Source: Coniferiporia sulphurascens (taxonomy: Eukaryota > Basidiomycota > Agaricomycetes > Hymenochaetales > Hymenochaetaceae). From it: 64,000 bases of DNA. The translations under genes were made by a program, and so were the position numbers. Each line of letters opens with the position of its first letter. Positions within the stretch are counted from its first letter, which is position 1. The notes under the pieces are model-generated. The model searched no databases. It was not told the DNA's origin and saw only the letters and a list, made by a program, of their open reading frames with translations. This document shows, in pieces, positions 9,534 to 20,847 of the stretch. The DNA is taken from positions 744,001 to 808,000 of the forward strand of contig NBBA01000004.1 in the NCBI GenBank assembly GCA_002794785.1, read 5' to 3'.

Positions 9534-11876
9534 AACGTTTTCAGCAACATGGCTCCCAACTGCTTGCATATGTTGACGACCACCTCATCGCCTGTGTGGG
9601 CACATTGGTGACAGCTAACTGCCGATCTCTTGCACAGGCCTACCATCAGCTCGACCTCCTCTTCCGCCAAATCAGTCTCAACATCGAGCCAGCAAAGACA
9701 GAGGCCCTCCACTTCCATCCGCCCAGACGGTGAACTGGCTACCATCGCTGGGACACCACCAGGATTCAAATAGACGCCGCAACCCTGGTTCGACCCACCA
9801 ACCCCTTGCACTGGCTAGGGATTTGGTGGGATGTGGGCCTCACCTTCAAACCTCATGTGGAACGCATGCGCTCCAAGGGGCTATCAACATTGGCGGCCCT
9901 ATGCATTCTCAGCAACACCGAGAGGGGCCTCTCAGCCATCCACCTCCGCCGACTCTACACCGCCTGCATGCACACCATCCTAACCTGGGGTGCACCAGTA
10001 TGGTACCATGGATGTCGACAAAAAACCCTAGTCAACCAACTACAGGCCGTGCAGAACACTGCTTGCCATTGGATATTGGGTGTCTATAAGGGTGCATCTC
10101 CTCAGTCTACAAATTTTCTTTGTTCCACCCCCCCTTTTTTTGCTTATTTCGAGTATTTAAAAACCAACCATGCACTGCGCCTATGGTGCACCCCTCACCG
10201 GGTAGGGCAGAAAAAGTTCAACCCTAATGCTAATACCCCTTTTTCCCTTTCATTGCAGGTCCACATCCCCCGAGTCCAACAGATCCCAGCGTACATGCAC
10301 CCCCCCTGGACGGACCCCCTTGCCTTCGGTAAAGGGCGCATCGTCTTCTCAGTCCCAAGGCAGCCAGTCTCTGAGAACCTACGCGACCACTACGTCGCCC
10401 AGGCCAGGATCTGCTGCACCGACACCTCCCTGCAAGTCTTCACCAACAGCTTATGCATCGGAAACGCCTCAGGGTCAGCCATCTGTGGCATGAAGGGGAC
10501 TCTCCAAATTAGCTCCCTCAAGCTCGCCTCCCCCACCTGCGCCACAGCAACAGACGCCGAGATTTTCTCACTGGCAACTGCACCAGGCTGGGCAGCAAGA
10601 CGACTCCACCACCTGCTGCCAGACATCCAGGAGATCTACTTTCTCTCGGACTCCCTGACAGCACTCAGACTCTTCCACACCTGGCCCTCCGCTTCGGGGG
10701 CCCAGCTCATCCCCCTCTGGAAGGCGGGGGTCGAGACCCTACTCAACTCATTTCCAAATCTAACCATTCACTTCCGATGGTGCCCGGGACATGAGGACAT
10801 CCCCGGGAATGAATGGGCGGACTCCAAGGCGAAGCTAGCAACCGAGCTTCCCCCATCTTCCCTCGCCCCCTCTATCTCCGCTCTGAAGGAAGTGGCGACA
10901 CGCACACTAAGTGAATGCTGGTCCCTTCAGCTGGCCCACCCCCTAGCCTCCACTGCTGACAAATACCTGGCGGTGACAGGACCCCCTTCATGAAGACCAA
11001 GAAAGCTCATCACAATCTCGGTTGACCACCCTTGTGCAGAACTCACTGCGGTGGCACAGGTCCTCTGCCGCGCCAGTCCCTATGGGGGCTACTGGCTGAG
11101 CCTCGACTCAGCCTACCGGCACAGACACAGCCTGATCTCCCACTGCAGGTGGCACAACCACCCTCCCTGGCCAGCACAGTCAACCTCCCATATCCTAGGC
11201 GGATGTGAAACATTCCAGCCCTGGATATGACATGTCTGGCCCAAGAGCGACCCCCTCCCTGTCCACCATACTGAATGGGTGGACAAAAACCACATTCTGG
11301 TCTTAAGGCGCTGGCTATGCCTTACAGGCCACCTCAATCGGATGTCTAACTGCACAGCTGGGGTGATTTGCCTTGCCTTTGTGGCCATGGACCTAGACAA
11401 ACTCCTGACCGATAACAACCTCGACTTGGATACCCTCCGGGGCTACATGCACAGGTTGCTTGGATCCAGGACTCAGGATGCAGACCCGGCCCTTTTGGAG
11501 CTATCAGGTATGCTCCCCCCATTTCCCTCTAACTTGTGACTGTCATTCGGATTCCCCTTGGTCTCTTCTATGGCAATCGCAGCCACTCCTTTCCGCTTCT
11601 AAGGGACTCTCTCTTCCTGATCTTGTCTCAAAAACGGATCCGGTTTTCAGTAGTCATGATATGTATTCCTCCCCCTCCCTCCCCTATTTATCCCTAATAG
11701 GATGCATAAGTACACTAGGCCTCCTTGGAGGCACACGTCCCGCCCAGTTTCACTCGATGAGCGATGACGGGTGCCTCAGTAGTTAGGTAGTTTACAGGCG
11801 GCCCCTCCGGGGCTGCAGGTGTATTACATAGCACAGCAGGAATAATAATTAAAATTTTTAAAATTTTTTTAAAAAA
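9534..11876 (+). mobile_element. LINE-B, 5'-truncated copy with TSD
   Basis: A forward B element that begins in the RT just before YVDDHL (9573) and reaches a complete 3' end (AGCAGGAATAATAATT, about 11835-11850) with a tail of mixed A and T to 11876. It has the B-type 3' UTR: GATATGTAT near 11659, a pair of GGCCTCC/GGAGGC arms near 11720, and the hairpin GGCCCC-TCC-GGGGC near 11800. It is inserted into the reverse A1 copy, with a 13 bp TSD. Stop codons at 9730, 10991 and 11227 break the frame. Confidence 0.9.
9806..10993 (+). pseudogene. LINE-B ORF2 fragment: RT end, connection, RNase H
   Basis: This 395-residue frame starts at RT motif E (WLGIWWDVGLTFKPHVERM). It passes the connection domain (QNTACHWILGVYKGAS) and a complete RNase H: VFTNSL near 10440 (the first Asp appears changed to Asn, where other copies have VFTDGS), TDAEIFSLAT, FLSDSLTAL and WCPGHEDIPGNEWAD. 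It stops at TGA 10991, where other copies read a CGA-type arginine. The changed first RNase H residue is a second reason to think it inactive. B-specific wording in the RNase H tail is APSISALKEVATRTLSE, against A's PSTSALKEAA. Confidence 0.85.
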
Positions 11877-13046
11877 ACCTGCCAATCCGTCATGAAGGCC
11901 AAGCACCAGTCCGCCATGTCTGGTGTGCAACCGAGGTCCAACAGTTGTCGGTGAAGGAGTTGGGGGTGCACTGAGTCGAAGAAGCCCTGAATGTCAACTG
12001 CTAAGATCAAACAGATGAGGCCCTCTGCATGGGTGCATTCCACAATCTGTAAGAGATGTTGGGCAGCATCATAGACCGAATGTCCTTGATGCCCCCCATA
12101 CTGGTTCGGTGGCAGCCAGTCCCTCGTGTTAGCGAGGTACTGTAGCCAGTTAGCAATTATCTTTTCAAGGAGTTTCCCTAGGGTCTCCTTGAGGGTGATG
12201 GGCCAGTATGAACGTGGTGAGAAGGGGTCCTTCTTGTTGGGCTTCCGGAGCATCACCACTTTTGCCGCCTGCCAGCACTCAGGGTGGTGCCCTAAGCGCA
12301 AGCAGTCATTGAAAAGTGAGAGGATCTCGTTGGGGTAAGCGTCCACCACCCATTTCAGGGGGTGGTAACCTACTCCTAAGAGGCCCAGTGCCGACAAGTT
12401 GGATGTGTCGGACAGTGCCCCTGTAAGCTCAGTTAGGAGGATCGGTGGGACAGCTGGTTGGTGTGGTGGCGGCGGGGTGTTGGCCTCTGCCTGAGGTGGG
12501 GGGGGCATGAAGAAAGTTTCGTGGAAGAGCTCACCTTTTTCATCATCTGTTTGGGTGAAGGACCCGTCTCGTCATTTAAGCGATGGGATGGGGGTGGGTC
12601 GGTTGCCCAGGCCTCGCTTGGCCCAGTTCCAGATGTTGGAGGCGTCCGCTTCCGATGCCTGGTCGGTGTAGAACTGCCGCTTGGCTGTCCTGACGCTGTG
12701 CTTGAAGGCGTGTCGAGCTGTTGATCGCTGGAGGGGGGTGGTGGCCATCTTGATGGCAGAAAGGAGGGTCTTGCAGTGGGGTGACCACCATGGTACTTCC
12801 GCTTTCGACGGCTTGGTGAGACGGGTGAACGGCTGGAGGGTGGTGACCATAGAGTCGATAACCGCCTTGGCTTTGATGTCCAGGGTGTGGGTGTCGAGCC
12901 CTGGTAGTCGGAAGGCTGCTTTGAGGAGAGGGAAGGCAATGTCGGTCCATTCCTCCTTGTCAGCTGGTAGCAGCTGGCATGTCTTTAGGACAGGAGGGGG
13001 GGGGCCGAAAGGGCAGTGACCAATGTAAGATAGCATGGTCAGACAG
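11877..13046 (-). mobile_element. LINE-A1 host copy, upstream portion (APE end to RT)
   Basis: The continuation of the reverse A1 copy at 7369-9533. On the minus strand it encodes the end of the APE/linker region (12572-13036: KEEWTDIAFPLLKAAFRLPG, EVPWWSPHCKTLL, NIWNWAKRGLGNRPTPIPS) and the RT N-terminus (11877-12508: GYHPLKWVVDAYPNEIL, MLRKPNKKDPFSPRSYWPITL, QYGGHQGHSVYDAAQHLL, LAVDIQGFFDSVH with the motif A Asp). A frameshift near 12570 separates the two frames. Its 5' side is cut at 13046 by the tail of another reverse element. Confidence 0.87.
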
Positions 13047-15419
13047 GGGTTTTTATTATTATTATTATTCCTGCAGTATTACATAATTACAAGCTGCCCC
13101 CCCGAAGGGGGGGCCCTAACTACATAACAACGGAGGTGCCCATCATCGCGCAACGCACGAAACTGGGCGGGGGCCCTGCTCCCCAAGGGGAGCCAAAGTG
13201 GGGAGGGCCCCTATTAGTGAGGTGTCAGAAAGAGAGGGGGATACATATCACTACAGCCAAGCCAAACGGACGATATCAGGCAAAAGGGGGTAGCTTAGAA
13301 ATGGAAAGGGGGGGTGAGAGCGCCAGCCAGGACATATGCGGGAGAGTCCGAAAGGCATTCACAGAGCAGAGGAAAAGGGAGGAAGCGCACCTGAAAGCTC
13401 CAAGAGAGCCGGGTCCGGGTCCTGGGTATGGGTTCCAAGCATACGACTCATGTGTTCCCGGAGGAGGTCCAAGTCCATATCTTCATCGGTCGGGTGCCCC
13501 TCGAGTTCCATCGTGGTGAAGGCCAGGTGGATGGAGGTGGAGGTGCGGTCAGAAAGGCGGTTAAGATGTCCTGTTAGCTTAAGCCAGTGGTGCAGAACCT
13601 GGAGGCAGTTTTCATCGGCCCATTCAGCATGGTGGGTCGGAAGTGGGTCACGGGGGGGCCAGACCCTACAGATCCAAGGGTGGAAAGTTCAACATCCACC
13701 CAATACATGGGCGGTCAACTGGGCTGGCCAGGGGGGGTGGTTATGCCATCGGCAGTGCGAGATCAGGCCATGCCTGTGTCGGTAGGCTGAGTCGAAGCTC
13801 AGCCAGTAACCCCCATAGGGACCGGCACGACATAGAACCTGGGCGACTGCTGAGAGCTCCCAGCAGGGGTGGTCCACTGACTGCGTGATGAGCTTTCAAG
13901 GACGGTGGGAGGGGACACCGCTGACAGCTAGGTATTTGTTGGCTGTCGAGGTGAGGGGACGGGCGAGAGAAAGGGTCCATTGCTCCATGGGGGTTTTGAC
14001 AGCGGCCTCTTTCAGTGCGGAGGTGGAGGGTGCGAGGGGAGACGGGGGGAGATTCGTTGTGAACTTCGCCTTGTGGTCTGCCCATTCATTCCCCGGGATG
14101 TCCGAGTGACCTGGGCACCAGACAAAATGAATGGAAAGATCCAGGTATGAGTCCAAGAGAGTCTGGACCCCTGCCTTCCATTGGTGGAGGAGATGCACGC
14201 CTGGAACTGGCGCCCATGTTCGGATCAGGTGGAGTGCCGTCAGCGAATCCGACAGAAAGAAGATGTCAGATGCGACCAGCAGGTGCTCCTGGAGATGGTG
14301 TGCGGCCCAGCTAGGCGCAGAGGTGAGAGAGATGATTTCTGCATCTGTAGCTGTGGCACAGATGGGGGAAGCAAGCTGGCGAGACTTGAGGTGGGTAAGG
14401 CCTTCCATGGCGCAGACTGCTGAACCAGATTTTGAACCGATGCGGGAGCCATCAGTGAAAACCTGGAGATGGGGGAGGGTGCTCAGGGAGCATGCGGCAC
14501 CCACAAATTCCTTGCAGGTGTCTTTGCTAACTGGAGTGATAGGAGTGGCAAACGAAACTCGACCATTCGTAAATGCCAGGGGATCCGTCCATGGGGGATG
14601 AGTGTATGCAGGGACCAGTTGTACCTGAGGGACCCGGACCTGCAGAGAAGTGGAAAAGGGGCAGTTAGTTACTGATTTATTATATTGTTTTCTACCGATG
14701 GAGTGTGGGGTGCGCCAGAGGCGCAGAGAATGGAGAGTCTTAGCATATTCAAAGTAATAAGAGAGAGGGGGGAGGGAACAAAGAAAGTTTGTTGAGAAAG
14801 GGGAGGCGCCTTTATAGACGCCCAGAATCCATCTGCAGGCCATGTTTTGCACCGCCTGCAGGCAGCTTACTAGTGTTTTTTGGTGCCAGCCATGGTACCA
14901 AACTGGGGTGCCCCATGTGAGGATGGAGCGGACACAGGCGATATACAGTCGATGGAGGAGAAGGGCCGAGATTCTGTGTTCTGTGTTGCCAAGGATGTGG
15001 AGGGTGGCTAGGGTGGAGAGGCCCTTGGAGCGCATGCGTTCCATGTGGGCCTTAAACGTGAGGGTGGGATCCCACCATATTCCCAGCCAGTGGAGCGGGA
15101 TGGAGGGTCGGATTAGCATGTTGGGGGCGACCCAGACCCCCGTGGTATCCCAGTCGGTGTAAGTGGCTGATCGGCGTTGGGGTGGGTGAAAGTGTTGGCA
15201 CTCCATTTTGGCGGCTTCAATGTTGAGACTGATGGTGCCAAAATGGGTGTTGAGTTGGTGGTATGCGTTGGACATTTGCTGGCAGTTGGATGCCACGCTG
15301 GGTCCGACACATACAAGGAGATGGTTGTCGATGTATGCCAGTGCAGTGGTGCCGGTTTGATGAAATTTCTGGAGGACCACGCCCATGAAAATCGTTGAGA
15401 GGATCGGGGATACCGGCAC
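13047..15419 (-). mobile_element. LINE-A2, 3' portion joined to gag by internal deletion
   Basis: A reverse A2 copy with a complete 3' end at 13047 (tail of AAT repeats, hairpin near 13096-13115). It runs back to RT motif B at 15419, where it joins gag sequence directly (15420 onwards). In intact copies gag and RT motif B are about 2.7 kb apart, so ORF1's end, APE and the first RT motifs are missing. A few shared bases (TGCC) at the join suggest deletion or a template jump. Confidence 0.85.
13896..15419 (-). pseudogene. LINE-A2 ORF2 fragment: RT motifs B-E, RNase H
   Basis: A 507-residue open frame. It starts at SPILSTIFMGVVL (motif B end), then AYIDNHLL, where the usual YVDD is YIDN, so the second catalytic Asp is lost. 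Motif E (WLGIWWDPTLTFKAHMERM), the connection domain and RNase H follow (VFTDGSRIGSKSGSAV; FLSDSLTAL; WCPGHSDIPGNEWAD). It ends at a TGA (13896-13898) in the spacer before the Cys/His domain, which continues in another frame at 13689-13877. The YIDN change alone would be expected to disable polymerisation. Confidence 0.85.
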
Positions 15420-15943
15420 TCAGTGCACATATGGGATGTGTAGGCTGTGGAGTGGCGATCGATGATCGTCTCCGTGGTTGGGTTAGCTAAGGATGGGCGC
15501 ACCACGAACATGGTCACAATGTTCCCCTTTACGTTGTAGGAAGAGGACAAGACCGGGACTTGGTCTGTGGTGGGGAGGGAGGCGAAGAACTCACAGGACG
15601 TTTTTGTCAGAGCCATTGCTGACTTCTGATTTTCGGCCCGAATGCCTACTGTGGGGGTGAGGACCAAGGTTGGGTCCTTGGCGTACATTGTGGGTGGTGG
15701 GGGCACCTTCCTCTGGCATTTCTTCTTCTTCATTGCCGGGTTGATGACCGCTCTGGTGGCCGGGGCCACTGGGGCTGGGTTGGTGGCTGTTGGGGGGGCC
15801 GCTGCTGCAGCGACCTGTGCATAGGAGGTGGGGGCGGCCTGGACGGGGGCCTGGGGGGTGGGTTGCTGTTGTCGGGGGGCAGGCCTAGAGCTGATGGAAG
15901 CCATCTGACATGAAATAGAAGCTACGTCAGTTGTCAGGTGCTT
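15420..15943 (-). pseudogene. LINE-A1 gag (ORF1) central fragment
   Basis: Reverse-strand gag coding sequence covering the Ala/Pro/Gln-rich region and the conserved block that follows (VPPPPTMYAKDPTLVLTP, GIRAENQKSAMALTKTS, DQVPVLSSSYNVKGNIV). It ends at the join to RT at 15420, so the zinc knuckles are missing. The frame is open from 15904 to the join and runs on out of the normal RT frame. The remaining N-terminal gag lies at 17290-17971, separated by a forward LINE-B insertion. Confidence 0.85.
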
Positions 15944-17289
15944 TCACCTCCCCCACCTGCGCCACAGCAACAGATGCCGAGATTTTTTCACTGGTGACTG
16001 CTCCAAGCTGGGCAGCAAGACGACTACACCACCTGCTGCCAGACGTCCAGGAGATCTTCTTCCTCTCGGACTCCCTGACAGCACTCGGACTCTTCCGCAC
16101 CTGGCCCTCCGCTTTGGGGGCCCAGCTCCTCCCCCACTGGAAGGCAGGGGTCGAGACTCTACTCTACTCATTTCCGAATCTAACCGTTCATTTCCGATGG
16201 TGCCCGGGGCATGAGGACATCCCCAGGAATGAGTGGGCGGACTCTGAGGCGAAGCTAGCAACCAAGCTTCCCCCATCTTCCCTCGCCCCCTCTATCTCCG
16301 CTCTGAAGGAAGTGGCGACACGCACGCTTAGTGAACGCTGGTCCCTTCAGTTGGCCCGCCCCATGGCCTCCACTACCAACAAATACTTGGCAGTGACAGG
16401 GCCCCCCACATGAAGACCAAGAAAACTCATCACAATCTCGGTTGACCACCCCCGTGCAGAACTTACTGCGGTGGCACAGGTCCTCTGCCATGCTGGTCCC
16501 TATGGGGGCTACTGGCTGAGCTTCGACTCAGCCTACCGGCACAGACACGGCCTGATCTCCCACTGCAGGTGGCACAACCATCCTCCCTGGCCAGCACAGT
16601 CAACCTCACATATCCTCGGCAGATGCGAAACCTTCCAGCCTTGGATATGACGAGTCTGGCCCAAGAGCGACCCCCTCCCTGTCCACCACACTGAATGGGC
16701 AGATGAAAACCGCCTCCTGGTCTTAAGGCACTGGCTACACCTCACAGGCCACCTCAATCGGATGTCTAACTGCACAGCTGGGGCGATCCGCCTTGCCTTC
16801 ATGGCCATGGAAATAGACCAACTCCCCACAGATAACAACCTCGACTTGGACACCCTCTGGGGCTATGTGCGCAGGCTGCTTGGATCCAGGACTCAGGATG
16901 CGGACCTGGCCCTTTTGGAGCTTTCAGGTACGCTCCCCCCATTTCCCTCTGACTTGTGACTGCCATTTGGATTCCACTTGGTTTCATCTATGGCAACTGC
17001 AGCCACTCCTCTTCACTTCTAAGGGACTCTCTTTTCCTGACCACTTTTAAACGGTTTGGTCTCCTGTAGTCACGATATGTATCCCTCCCTATCCACTCCC
17101 TATTTATCCTTAATAGGACGTGTAAGTACACTAGGCCTCCTCGGAGGCACACGTCCTGCCCAGTTTCACTCGATGAGCAATGACGGGCGCCTCAGTAGCT
17201 AGGTAGTTTACAGGTGGCCCCTCTGGGGCTGCAGGTGTATTACATAGTACAGCAGGAATAATAAATTTAAAAAAAATAAAAAATAAAAA
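15944..17289 (+). mobile_element. LINE-B, 5'-truncated copy with TSD
   Basis: A forward B element starting inside RNase H at TCACCTCCCCCACCTG and running to a B-type 3' end with an A/T tail (17255-17289). The TSD TTGTCAGGYRCTT flanks it (15931-15943 TG form, 17290-17302 CA form). The two bases that differ form one dinucleotide that is TG on one side and CA on the other, so the ancestral site was most simply CG. The coding remnant (15931-16413) includes the second half of RNase H (FLSDSLTAL, WCPGHEDIPRNEWAD). The frame is broken by TGA at 16411 and 16648. The 3' UTR hairpin GTGGCCCC-TCT-GGGGCTGC is near 17214-17233. Confidence 0.9.
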
Positions 17290-17971
17290 TTGTCAGGCAC
17301 TTGACTGCATCTGTCAGCGCCCTCATTTCTGGGGTCATGGGGGCGGTGCTGGGGGTCTCAGTGGTGGCCAGGGCCCTTTGGGGGGGGGGAGCTGGGGTGA
17401 AGGGTGCCGGGAGGGAAATTACTGCCCCCTCCCTCACAAAGTTGTAGGCCATCACCATGTTGCGGTAGATGATGTCTTGGGGGTAGGTCCTATCCTGCTG
17501 TATTTTGGCAATGGTTTGTTGGATGTTCCAGAGGAGGTCGCCTACAAACTGTGCCACCTTGACATCTATTGTCTCGGTGGTGGCATCCCTGGTTTGCTGG
17601 TCAAAGTCGTCCAGGGCGTGGGTGAGGGAGTACATGAACCCTGCCATGTGGGGTTCGTGTTGTTGGGCGGGGGGTCCCCTCGGTGTGAGGGGTGACATGG
17701 CGGCTGTGGAGCGTTTCCGCCCAAGGCTTGCGCCTCCCACCTGTTGCAGGGGGGTATGGGGGTCGACCACCATTTCTGGGGCCGTTTCACTGAATTCGTT
17801 GGAGCCATGTATCGACCCTGCTGGGGTTGCTGGGGAGCCTGCGTGGGATGCCTGCCTTGACTCTGCATGTGCTTGGGTGGTGAAGTCGTAGGTGGATATC
17901 AGCTGGGAGTCGCCAATAGCTGGGGAGGGTGCCAGGGCATCCGGGGAGGATGTCTCGGCCTGGAGAGGGCA
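17290..17971 (-). pseudogene. LINE-A1 gag N-terminal fragment
   Basis: Reverse-strand gag of A1 type: FTTQAHAESRQASHAGSP-like sequence, then VVDPHTPLQQVGGASLGRKRS, MSPLTPRGPPAQQ, FMYSLTHALDDFDQQTRDATTETIDVK and AQFVGDLLWNIQQTIAKI. It corresponds to 43440-44450 of the full-length A1 copy. A short A/T frame break occurs at the insertion point. At 17972 it meets forward A1 RT sequence without a recognisable TSD, so this border may be a rearrangement. Confidence 0.85.
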
Positions 17972-18032
17972 CCAGTATGGGGGGCGTCAAGGCCATTTGG
18001 TCTACAATGCCGCCCAACACCTCCTACAGATT
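17972..18032 (+). mobile_element. LINE-A1 forward copy, first piece (RT)
   Basis: A short piece of RT coding sequence (QYGGRQGHLVYNAAQHLLQI) ending in the TSD ACCTCCTACAGATT (18019-18032). The same copy resumes at 20143 with an identical TSD. Its start at 17972 abuts reverse gag. Confidence 0.8.
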
Positions 18033-20142
18033 GGGACACTGCCAGGGTACAGGTTGACCCCAATACCCTTATCCGCCCCTCAATCCCACTTAGATGGTTA
18101 GGGATATGGTGGGACCCCGGCCTCTCCTTTAAGCCCCATGTTGAGCGGATGCGCTCCAAGGGGCTCTCCACCCTTGCTGCACTCCACATCCTGGGCAACA
18201 CCCAACGTGGCATATCGACCCTACTACTCTACCGCCTATACACCTCCTGCGTTCGCTCCGTCTTGTCATGGGGAGCACCGGTATGGTATCATGGCCACTG
18301 CCAAAAAACCCTGGTAAACCGCCTCCAGGCTGTGGAAAACACGGCCTGCCAATGGATCTTGGGCGTCTACAAAGGCGCCTCCCCCCATTCCACTAACTTC
18401 CTATGCTCCGTTCCCCCTCTTTCTTTCTATTTCGAATATATAAAGACTACCCATTCCCTCCGCCTCTGGTGCACCCCCCACTCTATTGGACATAAACTTT
18501 TTAAAAACGTAGCTAACAGACCCTTCTCCCTTTCTCTGCAGGTCCGAGCCCCCCGGGTTCAACAGGTCCCTGCATACACGCATCCCCCATGGACGGACCC
18601 ACTGGCTTTCACAAAGGGCCGAGTCCGCTTCACCACCCCCATCACCCCAGTTAGCGCCGACACCCGGAAATCTTTCGTAGCCACAGCGTGCCAACTAGGC
18701 TCCACCCCCCATGTCCAGGTCTTTACCGATGGCTCCCACATTGACAATAAGTCGGGCTCGGCCATCTGTGCAATGCTGGGCAACACCCATCTCCGGTCAC
18801 GCTGACTGGAGTCCCCCACCTGTGCTACAGCCACGGACACCGAGGAGTTCTCACTCGCCACAGCCCCGGGCTGGGTAGCACGCCGCCTCCCAGCGCAACT
18901 GCGTGTCACATCGGATATCTTCTTTCTATCCGATTCGCTGACTGCCCTACACCTTCTCCGAACGTGGGCCGCCGCCCCTGGTGCCCACCTCCTCCACATT
19001 TGGAAAGCGGGTGTGGAGACTCTGCTGGATTCGCACCCCCAGCTCACCATCCATTTTGTATGGTGCCCCGGACACTCGGACATACCCAGAAATGAATGGG
19101 CTGACTCGGAAGCAAAGCTGGCAACTGAGCTCCCCCCATCTGATCTCAAACCTTCCACCTCTGCCCTAAAAGAAGCGGCTGTCTGCACCCTCATGGAATG
19201 ATGGACACTCTCACTAGCCCGCCCCCTAGCCTCGACCACCGACAAATACCTGGCAGTCCACGGCCTACCATCCCACCGACCTCGAAAGCTCCTCATGCAT
19301 TCAGTTGACCACCCATGAAGCGAACTATCCACAGTCACGCAGGTCCTCTGCCACGCCGGTCCCTACGGGGGTTACTGGCTGAGCTTCGACTCGGCCTACC
19401 ACCGCAGGCATGGCCTGATCTCGCACTGCAGATGGCACAACCACCCCCCCTGGCCAGCCCAGTCGACCGCCCATATCCTAGGCGGCTGCAGCACCTTCCA
19501 CTCATGGATACGATGCGTTTGGCCACCTCGGGACCCTCTCCCAGTCCACCACTCAGAGTGGGCTGCCGAAAACCGCCTCCCGGTTTTGCGCCGCTGGCTT
19601 AAGCTAACAGGGCACCTTAACCGCCTCTCTGACCACGCTGCAGGCGCCATCCGACTATCATTTGCTGCGATGGACCTGGATGGACACCCTACCGACGAGG
19701 ATATGGACTTGGACTTCCTACAGGAATACATGCATCGTATGCTCGGACCACAAACCCCGGACTCGGACCCAGCCCTTTTGGAGCTTTCAGGTACGCTCCC
19801 TACCTTCCCGCTCGAGTAAAGCCTGCCTTTCGGAATCCCACTTGATACGTCTCGGCCGGTGCTCTCGCCCTCCCTTTCCACTTCTAAGCTTCCTACTTTA
19901 ACCTGCCCCCAACTGCTTGGTTTGTTCATAGTGATATGTATCCCTCCCTCTCTCAGGTTTTTTCTCTACTAAATAGGGGCTCTTCACACTTCAGCACCCC
20001 TTGGGGAGCAGAGCCCCTGCCCAGTTTGGTGCAATGCACCATGACAGGCGCCTCCGTTGTTATGTAGTTAGGGCCCCCCCTTCGGGGGGCAGCTTGTAAT
20101 TATGTAATACTGCAGGAATAATTTAAAAAAAAAAAAAAAAAG
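18033..20142 (+). mobile_element. LINE-A1, 5'-truncated insertion with perfect TSD
   Basis: This insertion starts at the end of the RT region (GVQVDPNTLI equivalents) and ends with an A-type 3' UTR and a poly-A tail (20122-20142). A perfect 14 bp TSD (18019-18032, 20143-20156) marks it as one of the younger events. Coding remnants include motif E (WLGIWWDPGLSFKPHVERM, about 18090), the connection domain (ENTACQWILGVYKGAS), RNase H (VFTDGSHIDNKSGSA near 18719, WCPGHSDIPRNEWAD near 19060) and the C-terminus (to 19819). Stops at 18803, 19199 and 19316 (TGA) break the frame; at 18803 and 19199 other copies have CGA or a related codon. Confidence 0.9.
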
Positions 20143-20692
20143 ACCTCCTACAGATTGCAGAATGCACCCACTCAGAAGGCCATGTCTGTTCGGTCCTCAC
20201 AGTCAACATTCAGGGCTTCTTCAACTCGGTGCACCCCCAACTCCTCCACCAACAGCTGTTGGACCTCGGTTGTGCGCCAGAAATGGCCAACTGGTGCTTG
20301 TCCTTCATGACAGACTGGCAGGTTGCCATTGCCTTTGACGGCACCACCCTCCCTACCGCCCCCAAACCCGACTTCGGCACCCCCCAGGGATCGCCAGTCT
20401 CCCCCATCTTGTCAACTATATTTGCAGGGGTGGTCCTCTGGTGCTTTCACCAAGCCAGCACCACTGCCCTGGCATATGTTGATGACCATTTACTTATCTG
20501 CATAGGTCCCTCAGTGGCATCCAACTGCCACGCCTTAGCCCGCGCCTACCAACAACTCGACACTCTCTTCGGCACCATCAGTCTCAACATCGAAGCTGCC
20601 AAGACAGAGTGCCTCCACTTCCACCCCCCTCGGCAACGCACCGGCTATGAAGGCTGGGACACAGCCGGGGTACAGGTCGACCCCAACACCCT
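20143..20692 (+). pseudogene. LINE-A1 RT fragment, motifs A to D
   Basis: Continuation of the forward copy begun at 17972. It encodes VQ..GFFNSVHPQLLHQQLLDL (the motif A region), MADWCLSF-like sequence, FGTPQGSPVSPILSTIFAGVV (motif B), AYVDDHLLICIGPSVASNC (motif C with both Asp kept) and LNIEAAKTECLHFHPP (motif D). It is cut at 20692 by a minimal reverse insertion and resumes at 20848 exactly where it left off. Confidence 0.88.
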
Positions 20693-20833
20693 TTTTTTTT
20701 TTTTTAATTATTATTCCTGCAGTATTACATAATTACAAGCTGCCCCCCCGAAGGGGGGGCCCTAACTACATAACAACAGAGGCACCTGTCATCGCACAAT
20801 GCATGAAACTGGGCGGGGACCCTGCTCCCTGAA
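20693..20833 (-). mobile_element. Minimal LINE-A 3'-end insertion (141 bp) with perfect TSD
   Basis: This insertion holds only the last ~125 bases of LINE-A, including the GC hairpin (about 20743-20760) and the CTGCAGGAATAAT end, plus a tail of A's on the minus strand. The TSD GACCCCAACACCCT is perfect (20679-20692, 20834-20847). It shows that the 3' terminal segment alone marks an insertion. Confidence 0.93.
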
Positions 20834-20847
20834 GACCCCAACACCCT

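Noticed and set aside
18528..18545. Possible 3' splice site (pyrimidine tract, then CTGCAG/GT) in ORF2 of many copies
   Set aside because: The frame is open straight through this site in A2 and B copies (residues RPFSTSLQVR and TPFSLSLQVH) with matching residues on both sides, so it is coding sequence.
18559..19338. Long antisense ORFs opposite RNase H (259 aa here; 245 aa at 48340-49077; many of 100-150 aa elsewhere)
   Set aside because: They recur opposite the same RNase H region in every LINE copy and follow the codon structure of the true strand in this GC-rich sequence. They have no start or context of their own.
20118..20160. Tandem duplication of RT sequence around 18000-20160
   Set aside because: The repeated ACCTCCTACAGATT is the TSD of a LINE insertion, and the RT continues normally across it.
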